Assembly (NCBI RefSeq): GCF_020921035.1
Contig: NC_063150.1
Span: 868,001 to 932,000, forward strand
Direction: 5' to 3'
DNA length: 64,000 nt
DNA from: Rhodamnia argentea
Taxonomy: Eukaryota; Streptophyta; Magnoliopsida; Myrtales; Myrtaceae
Shown here: one piece after another, positions 13,101 to 25,100 of the stretch
Layout of the letters: each line of letters starts with the position of its first letter
How positions within the stretch are numbered: the first letter of the stretch is position 1
Notes under the pieces: model-generated
Seen by the model: only the letters and a program-made list of their open reading frames with translations
Databases searched by the model: none
What the model was told of the DNA's origin: nothing
Program-made: the position numbers and the translations under genes

Positions 13101-16100
13101 TTACCTGGAAAGTGCTTCCAGATCTTTCACAACCCTTTGCAATCCATAAACAGCCATTTTCTTCACCTAACATGGGGGAAAAAAGAACATTTGATACATT
13201 ATGCAAAAATGTTAAATTGCGGACCCAGAAAAGCAAGAGATTTAATTTATCTCCTAGATTTAACAGCGTCATGTACAAAGACAAATTACATGTAATAGTT
13301 AAATAGCTCAGAAACTACCATTAGTAACGGCAGATGGAGGGCAACTGACTATCTCAAAATGAATGTCATTCATTGATAGAAGGTGCCTAACGGGAGTACT
13401 GATTGTACTTGAAACTAACCAAGGTGATGAACTGGGGGGAAAAATTAGTAAGACCATGCGCAGACAAAACGAGGGAAAAATGCAAGTGCACGTAAATGTT
13501 TTAGTCACAATGCTCTGTACTTGAGATGAGCAGTTAATACTTGAGATTGTGGGCATCTACACACACACACAAGTGCACAGAATCAATACCTCCAACTTTT
13601 GTGTACGCGCACACGTGTATGAATGCACAAGAATAAACAAAGTCCGCAGAATTAATACCTCCAACTTATCTTCCTTGGCCCGGTGATTTGCAGGAAGTAC
13701 ACGGAATTCTTCTGTTAGTCGAAGGCACTCCTTTATATTTTCAGGTGAGACAAAGTCGAGCGCAACTTTGATGCACGACTACAAAAGGAGGTTAGAACAC
13801 AATCAGCAAACTTGAACAAGGTAGCAACCATGATCAAGGCATAAGATGCATCTGACGGAAACTATAAACAAACAACAAATGGTTGTAGTCTTAGAGATAG
13901 CACATACTAAATTGCACCTAAGCAACAAAGGCCACAAGCCACTAATTGGAAAATAGGAGCACAAACCAGAAAGTGCCAAACAGAGTTTATGGAGGTGGTA
14001 ATAAAAGCCGATTGTTTCAGACATAAGCATACTACTTTACAAAATTTGGTAGACTCCATACCGAGAACATAGATTGAGATGATTTGAGCATATTTTTTCA
14101 AGATCCCTAGATGTTCCGATAAAAACAGAAGTTTGTTACCGAAAGCATGACATGAAGAAAGGAAGAGGTCGGCCGAAACTTACCTGGGGAAAAGTAGTGA
14201 AACAAGATTTAATGAAGTGGAAAATAAATTGGCGTACGGTTCGTCTTAGGACGGAATGGAGGAAAGCTATTAGCATTGTGGAGGGGCAGAATTCCTATGT
14301 TCCAGACTGTCTTTTTTAATCCTATCTCCCTATATATATTTATATATTTTTATTTTTATATATTTATTTTTTATTTTTGTATTATTATTTCTTTTCCCTC
14401 AATCGGTCTTACGTTTATTTTATTTATTTTTGGGTTCATCAACCGCCGACCCCAACTAATTTGAGATAAAGATGATGTTGATGTTGGTAGACTCCGTACT
14501 GGGAAACCGATACCGCAAGGGTGATTGGTTCGTGTCTTAGCAGCTGTTCCTGCTTCAAATTCCTATTTTAGAACCAACAGCTGAACAAGCCAATTTAGGA
14601 ACCTATCGTTCTAAACGTGCTAGTTGCAGGACCAATTGGCCTGTAGTTCTAAACCTGCTAGCTGCAGGACCAATCAGCCAAATTCATTTTTATTTACAAG
14701 AGTTCTAAGCTTACCATAAAACATAAAATTAAGTCTTTGAAACACAAGAACTTCCCTTGGTTAAGTGGTACCTGTTTTCATACTGAATTCATCATGTAAA
14801 TCCTATATATATAGAACACATTCAAAGCTGGTTCACCCAAGAATCAGCCCAATTTGGATGGTTCCTAAGTAAGACCAGCGGTTGCAACCTAGGAGGCAGG
14901 AATGAAACCGGGTCTACTCAATTTTGCATCTTGAGAAGGAGAAACCAAGTAGGTTCCCCATAAAACCAGCCTAAAATAATACTGACAACGTCAGTTCAAA
15001 TTAATTTTTAAGTCAAACCAGCCCAGTTGCACAACCTGCGTTGCTCCTAAACAATGAGGACACCACATCCTTAATTTGTGAGGACAAAAATAGGTGCAAC
15101 GTGGTAAATGTTAGCATCGTTGATGTGGGAGCATTAAATAAGCTGAAAAATTTAAGAAGGCAATTAGTTTTTACCTACTTTTAATTTGTACTATAGAAGT
15201 TTTTGTATCTCTTTATTCAACTCCAATGTCTGGATATGCTTTTATGCTCCATTTGGGACACTAAAGATAGGGGAAGAAAATTTAAACTCGTCATCTCTCA
15301 TTCTCGGAAAAAAAAAATCATATTCTTTCCCCTTTCCCAAAGCAAGCATTAGAATCACATGTCCAACACATGACGACTAATGATGCTCATAGCATTGATT
15401 AAATGGCTGAGATTTCAAGATTACTCTGTCATTATAATTGGTCTTTGACCTCATTATTATTAGGCATATTTAGTCCTATTGATTGCTGCAAATTTGTTCA
15501 TTCAAGTTAATCCAGTTTTCTAAACATCAGGCATGGAGTTCTCTGTATTCCAACTTCATCGCTTCAATCGCCTTATTGGCTCGTAGTGCCGTACCATCTT
15601 CTCCACCATTAAAGCATATTCAAGCCTCATCAAGACTACGCACATGAACTACTTCAACCCATCTCTGATAGAATTTTTCAAACCACACCAATAATGGAAG
15701 GCCGTCTGGTGGTCAGTCTCAACCCAACTTGAATTGATAGGTTATTGAATTTGACAGAGCAATCCTCGTCTACTATGTTTCTTTGCGTCATAGAATGAAA
15801 CTTCTTGTATAACCAGCCGGTAAGAATTGCTTACATGATCAGTCTTCATGTCCTCCCATGAACTCAAAGGGGCTGCTGCTCCTCAACTCTCTTCCACGAG
15901 TGAATCACAACCACTTTCAAGTATTCAACTTCAGCTTAACAAACACCTATCTATCTTTGGCCATAGATGTTTAATCAAAATGGGTCTTAACAGTCGCTTG
16001 CCAATCTAAATAGTCATTGACAAGCTTTTAACCAAAGCAATTCGCAAGTTCAATCTTGAATCCTTGATCATTAAGACTGAGATGTACTAATTATAAATAA

Positions 16101-19100
16101 ATAAAAATTATACTAAGTGATGTGGCAATCCTGTACCATAAGTGTTAAATATGACTATTTTAAGTACAAACTAGGAAAAAAAAGATTTGCAAAATACAAA
16201 TGTAAGCCCACAAATTAAGGGACCAATCCCATAAATTAAGGGATACTAAGAAACATTTCCTAATTAATTATTTACAGTTATTTCCTAATAAGCAGGACGT
16301 AAAAATCAAGACAATTCACCCACCGATCGGTGGCCGAGTTGGTTCGAGTTCGGTTCCTTTCACGAGAGGTCCTGGGTTCAAAACTCCTCGACGCCGGTGT
16401 CTTAAGTAGGGGGTCGTGGTGGTGGGCTCCTACGCTAGCCCCCCCGAGGACTAGTCGTGCTCCACCGCTGGTTGAGCGAAACTCGCCGGCCACGCGGAAC
16501 CTCGGTTATCAAAAAAAAAAAAAAAAAAATCAAGATAATTCAACACTCCCCCTCAAATTGAGGAATATATGTCTTCCATTCCCAGATTGGAACTTATTTC
16601 GTGAAAGATCCCACCATTAAGTCCTTTGGTCAGCACATCTACCAATTGATTTCCAAAAGGTACGTAGGACACGCCTCTTCTAGCTTTTCTTTGATGAAAT
16701 GTTTGTCAATTTCAATATGCTTCGTCCTATCATGCTGTACGAGGTTATGAGCAATGTTAATTGTTGATTTATTGTCACAATCCAGCGTCATACGACCCTC
16801 CCACTCGTTTTTCAAATCTTCTAGGATGATTTTGAGCCATAATACTCGCATATTCCTTGGGTCATTGCTCAAAATTCTGATTCAACACTCGATCTTGCAA
16901 CTACATTCTGTTTTTTACTCCTCCAAGTCACTAAATTTCCACCAAGAAATGTGCAATAACCAAATGTTGACCTTCTATCCACCACCATGGATCCTGCCTA
17001 GTCAGCATAGGCATAAGCTTGTAACACCAGTTTTTTATTTCTTCTCAATAGAACTCCTTTTCTGGGACTTCCTCTCGAGTAATGTTGCACTTGATTGATG
17101 GCTCGTAGGTGTGATTCTCTTGGGTCATGCATAAACTAACTAATCACACTCATTGAATAGGCAATATCAAGCCTAGTAGAGCCAAATAGATGAGTTTCCC
17201 AACCAATCTTTGATACCTTTCTCGATCTACAGCAAGTTCTTCCTTTGCCTCCCCAAGTTTTTTATTAGGCTCAATAGATGTAGCTACTAGTTTACAAACA
17301 AGTTTTCCTGTTTCCTTCAAGAGGTCGGTCACATACTTCTGTTGTGAGACAAAAATTCCTTGTCTAGAGAAACTTCAGTGCCAAGGAAGTATTTTGAGTC
17401 TTCCCAGCTCCTTTATTTCAAACTCTTTAATCAAACAACATTTTAGCTCCTGTTTCTCCTTATTACCTTCATCGTGACAATAATATCATCACAGCACACA
17501 AGCAGTGCCATCACTCTCCCTGTTGCCGAATGCTTAATGAAGAGATTAGGATCGCCTTGGCTTTTTTTATAGCCCGAAGCTTTCATAAATCTGGAAAATC
17601 TCCCAAACCAGGCTCTAGGAGATTGCTTTACGTAATCTACCTGCTTTGTTTGTTGTCCTTTCTCCTTCAAAGCCCAGTGGAATACTCATGTAGATCTCTT
17701 CTTGTAGGTCTCCATGTAAGAATGCATTTTTCACATCATACTGTTGAAATTGCCAATTAAAGTGGACCGCTAGAGAAAGTAAAATACTTAGAAGGAAGAG
17801 CAAAACAGAAGCAATGAAGGCTGCAAGTGAATGAAGTTTTATGACAAAAAATTGAGACAAGATTAGAGACTAAGTCGGAAAAAATATAGCTAAAGGGATC
17901 ACAACAATGACTGTTGCGATCAAATTGTTGAGCACAAAAACAAATCCAGCAATGAAGGCTGTGGTTGGAAGATTATTGAAGCAATGAAGGCTGCACTGCA
18001 CCATTATCCCAGAAAAAACAAGCCTAAAGCTTTGATACCATGTAAGATTTGATGGGACCACTGTTAATTATTCTAAAAATTTAAGCTGTTAGATAAAATA
18101 GTGATTTAATATTTAATTATTCTATCAATGTTGAAACATCCTGATTTTTAGGTCTCGATTATTAGGAAATAGCTATAAATAATTAGTTAAGAAATGATTT
18201 CTCAGTATCCCTTACTTTATGGGTTGATCCCTTAATTTGTGGGCTTATAGCTGTATTTTTCAAATCTATTTTTCCTAGTTTGTACTTAAAATAGTCCTAT
18301 AAATAGCTTTGTAACTGTTGTATAAGATAAAAAAAAAAAAAAAAAACTGTTGTATAAGATAAAAATGAGAATTATCGTGATTCTTTTCTCTAATTCTTCA
18401 TGATATCAAAGCAAGAAATCCTTGGTTCAAAACTTTCTAGGCCCATTTGTTTCCCTAATTAAATATGCCCACGCTTAGTACTAAGTAAAAAGACCAAACT
18501 AAACTTTTAGAACAGTTGACGGTGATCCCTCCAAATGTCATAATATCCATGACAAAGCACATCCACTTTCAAGTTTTCAACTTCAGCTTCATAAACACCT
18601 TTCTGTCTTTGGCCATAGATGTTTATTCAAAATAAGTTTGCACAACCGCTTACCAACTTAAATAGTCAACTACATGCTTTTCACTAAAAAGTTCTCATGA
18701 GGAATCTCTCCAAAATTTGGGTCTTTCTATTTCATATCTCAACTGCAATCTTGATTCCTCCATTATTAAGATTGAGATATACTTCGATTAATAAAAAAAC
18801 ACATTTGCTTTTACTAAGTGTTGAATACGACCTACTTGTTACAACATCCATCTGCAATTTGCCACATCATGTTACTATTCCAATGTTATAAGCCTTGGTA
18901 TGCAAAACATTACTCATTAAGATTGGCACCAATACAATTTCAATCCACCTATTCCTGCATTATGATCAAACCCACCACCATGGAAATGACTTTCATCCGC
19001 GTCAAAATCTTTATCGTTGTAACTACCTTCAGGTAAATCCAAGGGTTTGTGTTTCCCTTCAGAATCTCCATACAAGCTTCCATAATTTCTTAGCATGTGC

Positions 19101-22100
19101 ACCACTTGCAACCAATCTTCTACTATACTACTCGCCGCAATTCAGCAACAAATTACACATTTTCAAAGTCCCAAGAGCATGTGAATCCATATTTGCAATA
19201 AAAGTAAGATACTTCCACAGTAAAAACTAATCAATAAGGATAGGTTACAAGTCAACCAACTCAATTTGTGGAACCGCCAAGTCAATGGAATGATACCTAT
19301 CTATGTGGTATGTTGAGGAATCCGGCATGCCTATGCCACTCATGAAGCAAGCAATTCGTGGCTATTAAATCCAAGAAGGGGTAGTGACATGTTACAAATT
19401 AAACCGCAATGAACCAACAAGTCCATTTGTACCCTCACTTACAAGTGGATCATATTCTCATGATAGTTGAGACAAATCAAACCAAGTTGAAATGAGTTAG
19501 ATTAGATCCCATTTTGGAAGACTGATCCAGAACAAATTTAATAGTATAAGATTGAACTCGAGATTAATTGTAGGTTCCAAACATCGTGCTCATCTTTCAA
19601 GTTCTATACATCATCATGCAGATGCACTTTGAAAGTGAAACCTACTTACATGCATTACCTTTAGATTAGTAACATTAAGCTTCCCAACTTATTTATTTTC
19701 ACAATAATTTGCAAACTTTAAATATAGAAATCTCTGTTATGCATTATTTACCTTCAAATTTCTAACTTGATGGGGGCAGCCAGCAGGAATAAAAACAGCA
19801 TCTCCAAGTTTTTGAACGAATGTCCAGGGCTCAATTCCTGCATTTTTCATACGGGAGCAATGTAAAGAGCAATGCATATAATAGTGGCTGGATCAATAAA
19901 ATGAACAGAGTAAGCCAGGAATGATGGGGAGGAGGATGATATGGACGGTGCTACATTGGAAGGGTTCTGAGATAGGTAGTGATCTACTACTTAACAACCC
20001 TTTCCAACTTTAAAAGTTGGATTGTATAAATGGAGCAGGTGCAAGGTATTTGACAGACAATAGAATCGGATAATTATTTTCTATAATGTTAGTGATATGC
20101 TACTTAACAACCCTTTTTAACTCTAAAAGTTGTATGGGATAAATGGGGGTTGTGCAAGATCATTGGCAGACCTACAGGGCCTGATGATAACCCAGCAAAT
20201 CCCAGGTACAAAACTTTACTATAATTTAATATAGATTCCTTTTATTGGAAAAATTGTCTCCCTATGCAAGGAATTTTATGTGCAGTAGGATCAGATATTC
20301 ATTTTCAATAAGCTCCTCTGTCATTTCTCGTTATCTCTGTTTCAATTTCCATTTAACGATTGTTCTTTATGAAGTTGACATGCATGTTGCACCATCTTCA
20401 GATGAAACACAAGACCAACTAACCATATTCTTCCTTCAGCTTCCTCTTGTGCTCTGAAGTTAAGTACATTGTCTGATCATGAATTGGATGGACAACCTGC
20501 AGTGGAGAAGCATGGTTATATATCATACATTACAGCCTGCTCTGGCGAAATGAAGATCAGAGTGAGATCAAATCTCACAAAATTAGACAATCCAATCAAC
20601 TCAACTATAAGTTATTTTCCAGATAATAATACCACAGGAACTTAAAAAACAAATCAGTGCAAAAACTTCACAAACTGCTGACAAGTTACTTGCCTTCAAA
20701 TTTTCTAGATTTTTTCTGGCACTTAGAACATCGCAATGAATGATTTCAGATCAGATGCTTTTAGAAAAAAGAAAGAGGACTCTCAACATCTAAAAGCACA
20801 GCATCCAGTCAATTAAACAACTTGAGTGTCTGAACAAACTCAGACTCAAGCAAAGGTTAAAATTCAGACGTCAAAATATATCCTACACTTCTTAGAGGAC
20901 AGAAGCACTCGTGTACTACTACTTTTCATACTTTCAGTAACTAAAACCCATGGGTTTCTATTTCCAATACAAGCATTACCTGGCTCAGAAGGTTGCAATG
21001 GATGTGTCTAAACTCCTTAAAATGCTTCATAAGATATTCCTGCAACTTTGGAACATCTTGTCGCCTAAAAATATCCCAAAGTGCACCTCCCTCTGTCTGT
21101 TCTATCCCCTCTGATGCAGAATCCAGGTTAATTTCATTACTCTCGCTCATGTTATCTGGGGAACCCAGTACTTCCTCATCAGTCAGATCTTCCAGGTCAT
21201 CCATCTCAATTTTGAGTTTACTCGACTTTACTCCACCAGAATGCTTTCTCCTCTTCCTTTTCCTGCCCGGATTACCTCTTTTCGTTGTGCCATCTGTCTC
21301 ACCCACTTCAGTAGAATTGCAAACAGATTTCTCTTCTAATGTTAAAGCGGACTCACTCTTCACTTCCTGGTCCACTGATAAATCCATGTTATTGTGATTT
21401 GAATCACTCTTTGGATCATTAACTTCACAAACAAGCTGGTCAGTATCTCCATGCAATGTACTAGGGCAGTCATTCTTTAATGCTACATCCACCTCTTCAG
21501 TCTCACAGATCGATGACAGCTTTCTCTCCTCAAACTGTTTCCCCACATTAGAATCAGAATACAGCTCTCGTTTATCCTGTGCAAAATGTTTTTGCTTCAA
21601 CTTGTTAACACAACGAAGCTGACCAGGAGTGAGAACCACCTCTGCAGTATGTGTCAGGATATTTACCTGAAAATTGACATCCGAATAATTCAATCTGACA
21701 CAAGAATATAAAAATAGAAGAGGAAACGACGCAAAAGGGGAAAACAAGATAAATCCTCAATGAATTAACAATAAAGCTTTGATCAAGAAATTTCCCCTGT
21801 TCCGAGGCAGTCAACCATTGATAAGAAAGTGAAGACTCTAGTTGTGACTGCAAAACTAAAGTGAAGCTAAGAGAAGGCGAAGTTATGATATTGGGAAACA
21901 TAGTGAGAATGAAAGAAAGACTGGAAAGTTTAACGAGAGAAGCATCATGATGCTTCAGTCCACAACCAAGAGACGCCTTCAGATGCAGGGTTCTTGCACA
22001 ATAGCACCACCCAGAGAACATACAATTAAATGCAAATGAATAATGACACTAGAGGCAATGTCGCTACAGTCAAAACAGTGTGAACAAAAGGGCCAAAAAT

Positions 22101-25100
22101 TAGCTTTAAAAAAAAATAAAATGCTAAGATGGTAAAATGTTTCATCTAGAAAAATGCTAATGAGTTGAGAAAGTGTCTTTCTAAGGCGACAGAACGCACA
22201 ATTGGCAATTCTAGTTCATGGATACTAAATTTAGATTCACCTTAGAATACTTAGAATAGAAAAGATTAGACATTGCATGTATAAAGAAGAGAAACCCATC
22301 AATTTCTTTTTAATGGCCTGGCTGGGAGCAATACACCAAGCAAGAGCAGAAGGAGAAGAATAAAGAAATTTCGAACTGAACTAAGCGGACCAGACTGAAA
22401 AGGTTTGATCGGCTCAGCTTCCTTATACATGTTTAGTCTAGAACTTGGTTTCAGGCAGGAAAATATCCTAACCAAAGTATCAGCAGGATTGATCCGTTTA
22501 TAAAAAAATGTCAATGAGCAACGTCCATAAGACCAAACCATGAATCAGACACCGGCACAACTAATCTCTGTCATCTAATTATTGTATCCTCAGGAACTGA
22601 AAGAAAAGTTCAATTGGGAAGTGGATGATGTCTCGAGTCTCTCAAGTAAGGCCATAAAGTGGAAAATGATTCAGCATTGTAAGAGTATTGTTAGAATAGC
22701 GGACATACAGCGTCAGACATGTCGCAATGAAGCTTTGTAACAGAATCTCCACGCCCCAACTCTGGGTGAACTCCATAAGCAATGTATGTCTTCGGCCCAA
22801 GATCTGGTTTCAAGATATTATCGGGCAACTTCACAGCAACATTAAGAATTCCATGGCGAGGATGCGTATATTCCTTGAAAGGCAACGCAGTCATAAACTC
22901 GGCCCCATGGCGTGGCAATCGGTCCTCAAATGCATTTTTTGGTGGCCAGTCCTTCAGCTTTAGTATCTGAGGCCATGATTTAGTGTCAGATCGACCTTCT
23001 GTATATCCCTTGAAAAATTGGTGAATGTTTATATCCACCTGCAGGATCACCAACAGGAGAAATATGACCACGATAAGGAAGCTAAATATAAAAAATACCA
23101 GATTGTCAAATAAATTTCATTCCAAAAGTAAAGTTGAGTTGCACCCACTATCATGCCTTCTCTCAGCCTCTATATGTATATCAAAGGGAAATGAGTGCAG
23201 AAAGCAATGTAGTAATTACATGGCATCACTCCAGTGAGGGATTGAAAGTCTAAAACTTGGTTTCATTTGCAGGCTATTAACTCAAAAATTCCTCAGTCTT
23301 ATTATTCATAACCTTAACAATTTAACTCATAACTGCCTATGATAAAAAATCCAGTTGATCCCATAATCAAGTAAAGTTTCAATTTGTCTAACCAGCCAAA
23401 ACCTCTTGGGTCTTTAGTACGGGTGGACCACCCTGAACCAATCCCTTGTTCCTGATTTTCTGGATTTTCACCAAAGAGTTTCTTAAAATTTCATGAAAAT
23501 GCATGTGCAGAGAAGAGGCTTATAGGCACATGTAATTGAACAGAGGATCATCAAATATTAGATACAAAATACTACAAGCCAAAGAGAGGTAGACCATTGG
23601 CATGTTTAGGTTCACTGTGAGAAAGCAACCTACGATCATACAATTAACTAACCAGACTCCAGTCTAAGCAATCAATTGCTGTCACATCCAAGTGTTGACC
23701 ATGTTTCGTATTGGTAATCTGACGAAATGCACGCCACATGACCATTGGCTCCCAACTCAATCCGGATGCAGTTTCAAGAACATTGCCTACGACAATAGGT
23801 TCGCCTTTGGTCCAGTGGGACTGGAAATGCTTCAAATCTTCAGATTGGATGTCCTTAGCTGTTGGGCAAAACAGATAATTATCATCGGAATCCTCACGGG
23901 AGGCTGCTTTTCTCAACTTATCACTGGCGAGGTCAACAATGCCATCTGATGTGAAACAAGAGCATCGATGCCCAGGATCCTCTTGAATCTCCAAGTAATC
24001 ATATCCTTGGACTAATTTCTCAGCTTTTTCAACCAAATCTGAGAGCGGTTTATCAAGAAATATGCACCTCAATTCGAGCAAGCCATTTCCACAACCACCC
24101 ATAATTTCTGGAGGGCAAGGTATGATTCCATCATCTTTAGCTTTCCACTCCAACACTGACTTCACATTGTCATCTGAGGTAGATACATCATTGACATTAA
24201 TGTCTACCTTTTCTTCTAGACGTTGACGGCGAGGCTTACCACCATGCAAATAGTCAAATCCATAATTAGCGTATTCTGCGACCACCTCCTCTTCACCTCC
24301 CTGGAGGTGACCCTCGCGGATTTCACGGCAACAAATGAGACAGAGGTCGTACGAACAGTTTGGACAGCTTCGGTGAAAATCAAATATAGAGGTTCTGCAG
24401 TTGTTGCTGCAAAAGTATTGTAATAAAGTCAACTATGCTGTGTACTTGGCTAATTGAAATACAAAAAAGAATGGTAAACTCCCCATACCAGTACACACGT
24501 TCATCTTCGTCAACATCTGCTTTCTGTACCCTTAGCTCTGATAAGGATAAACCTGTCACAAAATAGAGCCAATCACTTACCATGCCACAGTATTCTCCAC
24601 AAAACAAAGTACAATTAACAGGCATCCTTCTGTTAACTACACAGGACAAATAATATCTCCTCATACTTACATGAAAAAGAATTAAGCAGTCCATGACCAT
24701 TTCTTTTATGGAATTTGCGTGTCAAGCACACAAGAAACAATCACCGACAAACAATTCCAAGATTAAAAGCCTCTTCCAGCATTGACACATAACATCAGGA
24801 GTAAGTTAGTTTGTGCTGGCACATAAAAAGCTGACCTTGAAGTTCTGCCTCCAATTTTTTCTCCAATGTTTGCTCTTGATTCTCATGCTGCAGGACTGGC
24901 AGAAGCTTTCGCAAAATATACACATTGTGTCGCAACTTTTCAACATCACCATAGGTTAGTCCAGCGTCAAGCATTTTCTGAGGGAAAACACAGAGAGCCT
25001 AAATTAAAGCCAGCAAGATATAGAAATATCAATGAAGAGGAAAAGATCGAGTAACTGACTTTCAGTGACCCATCCAGGCGCAAGCATGCTTTACAATTGC

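Larger units (their letters stand above)
13779..19751 (-). other. Large transposon-filled intron of the demethylase gene
   Basis: This is the intron between the exon carrying the distal iron-binding His (19752-19837) and the next JmjC exon (13659-13778). It is about 6 kb, while the other introns of the gene run from about 80 bp to 3 kb at most. It contains a decayed Ty1-copia pol fragment, two LTRs in opposite orientation, a SINE, a poly(A) insertion, a pair of diverged direct repeats and possibly a hAT-like remnant. The remaining parts (about 13780-14510, 15060-15910 and 18830-19750) show no recognisable gene. Confidence 0.8.

Noticed and set aside
16319..16400. A true tRNA gene
   Set aside because: Box-like words are present, but the unit is about 206 bp with an A-tail and target duplication, and no full cloverleaf was evident; a SINE explains it better.
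16330..16620. 96-codon plus frame across the SINE
   Set aside because: It spans the tRNA-derived unit, its A-tail and the LTR edge, so it is not a gene.
20993..21397. 134-codon plus frame
   Set aside because: It is antisense to the charged insert exon of the demethylase.
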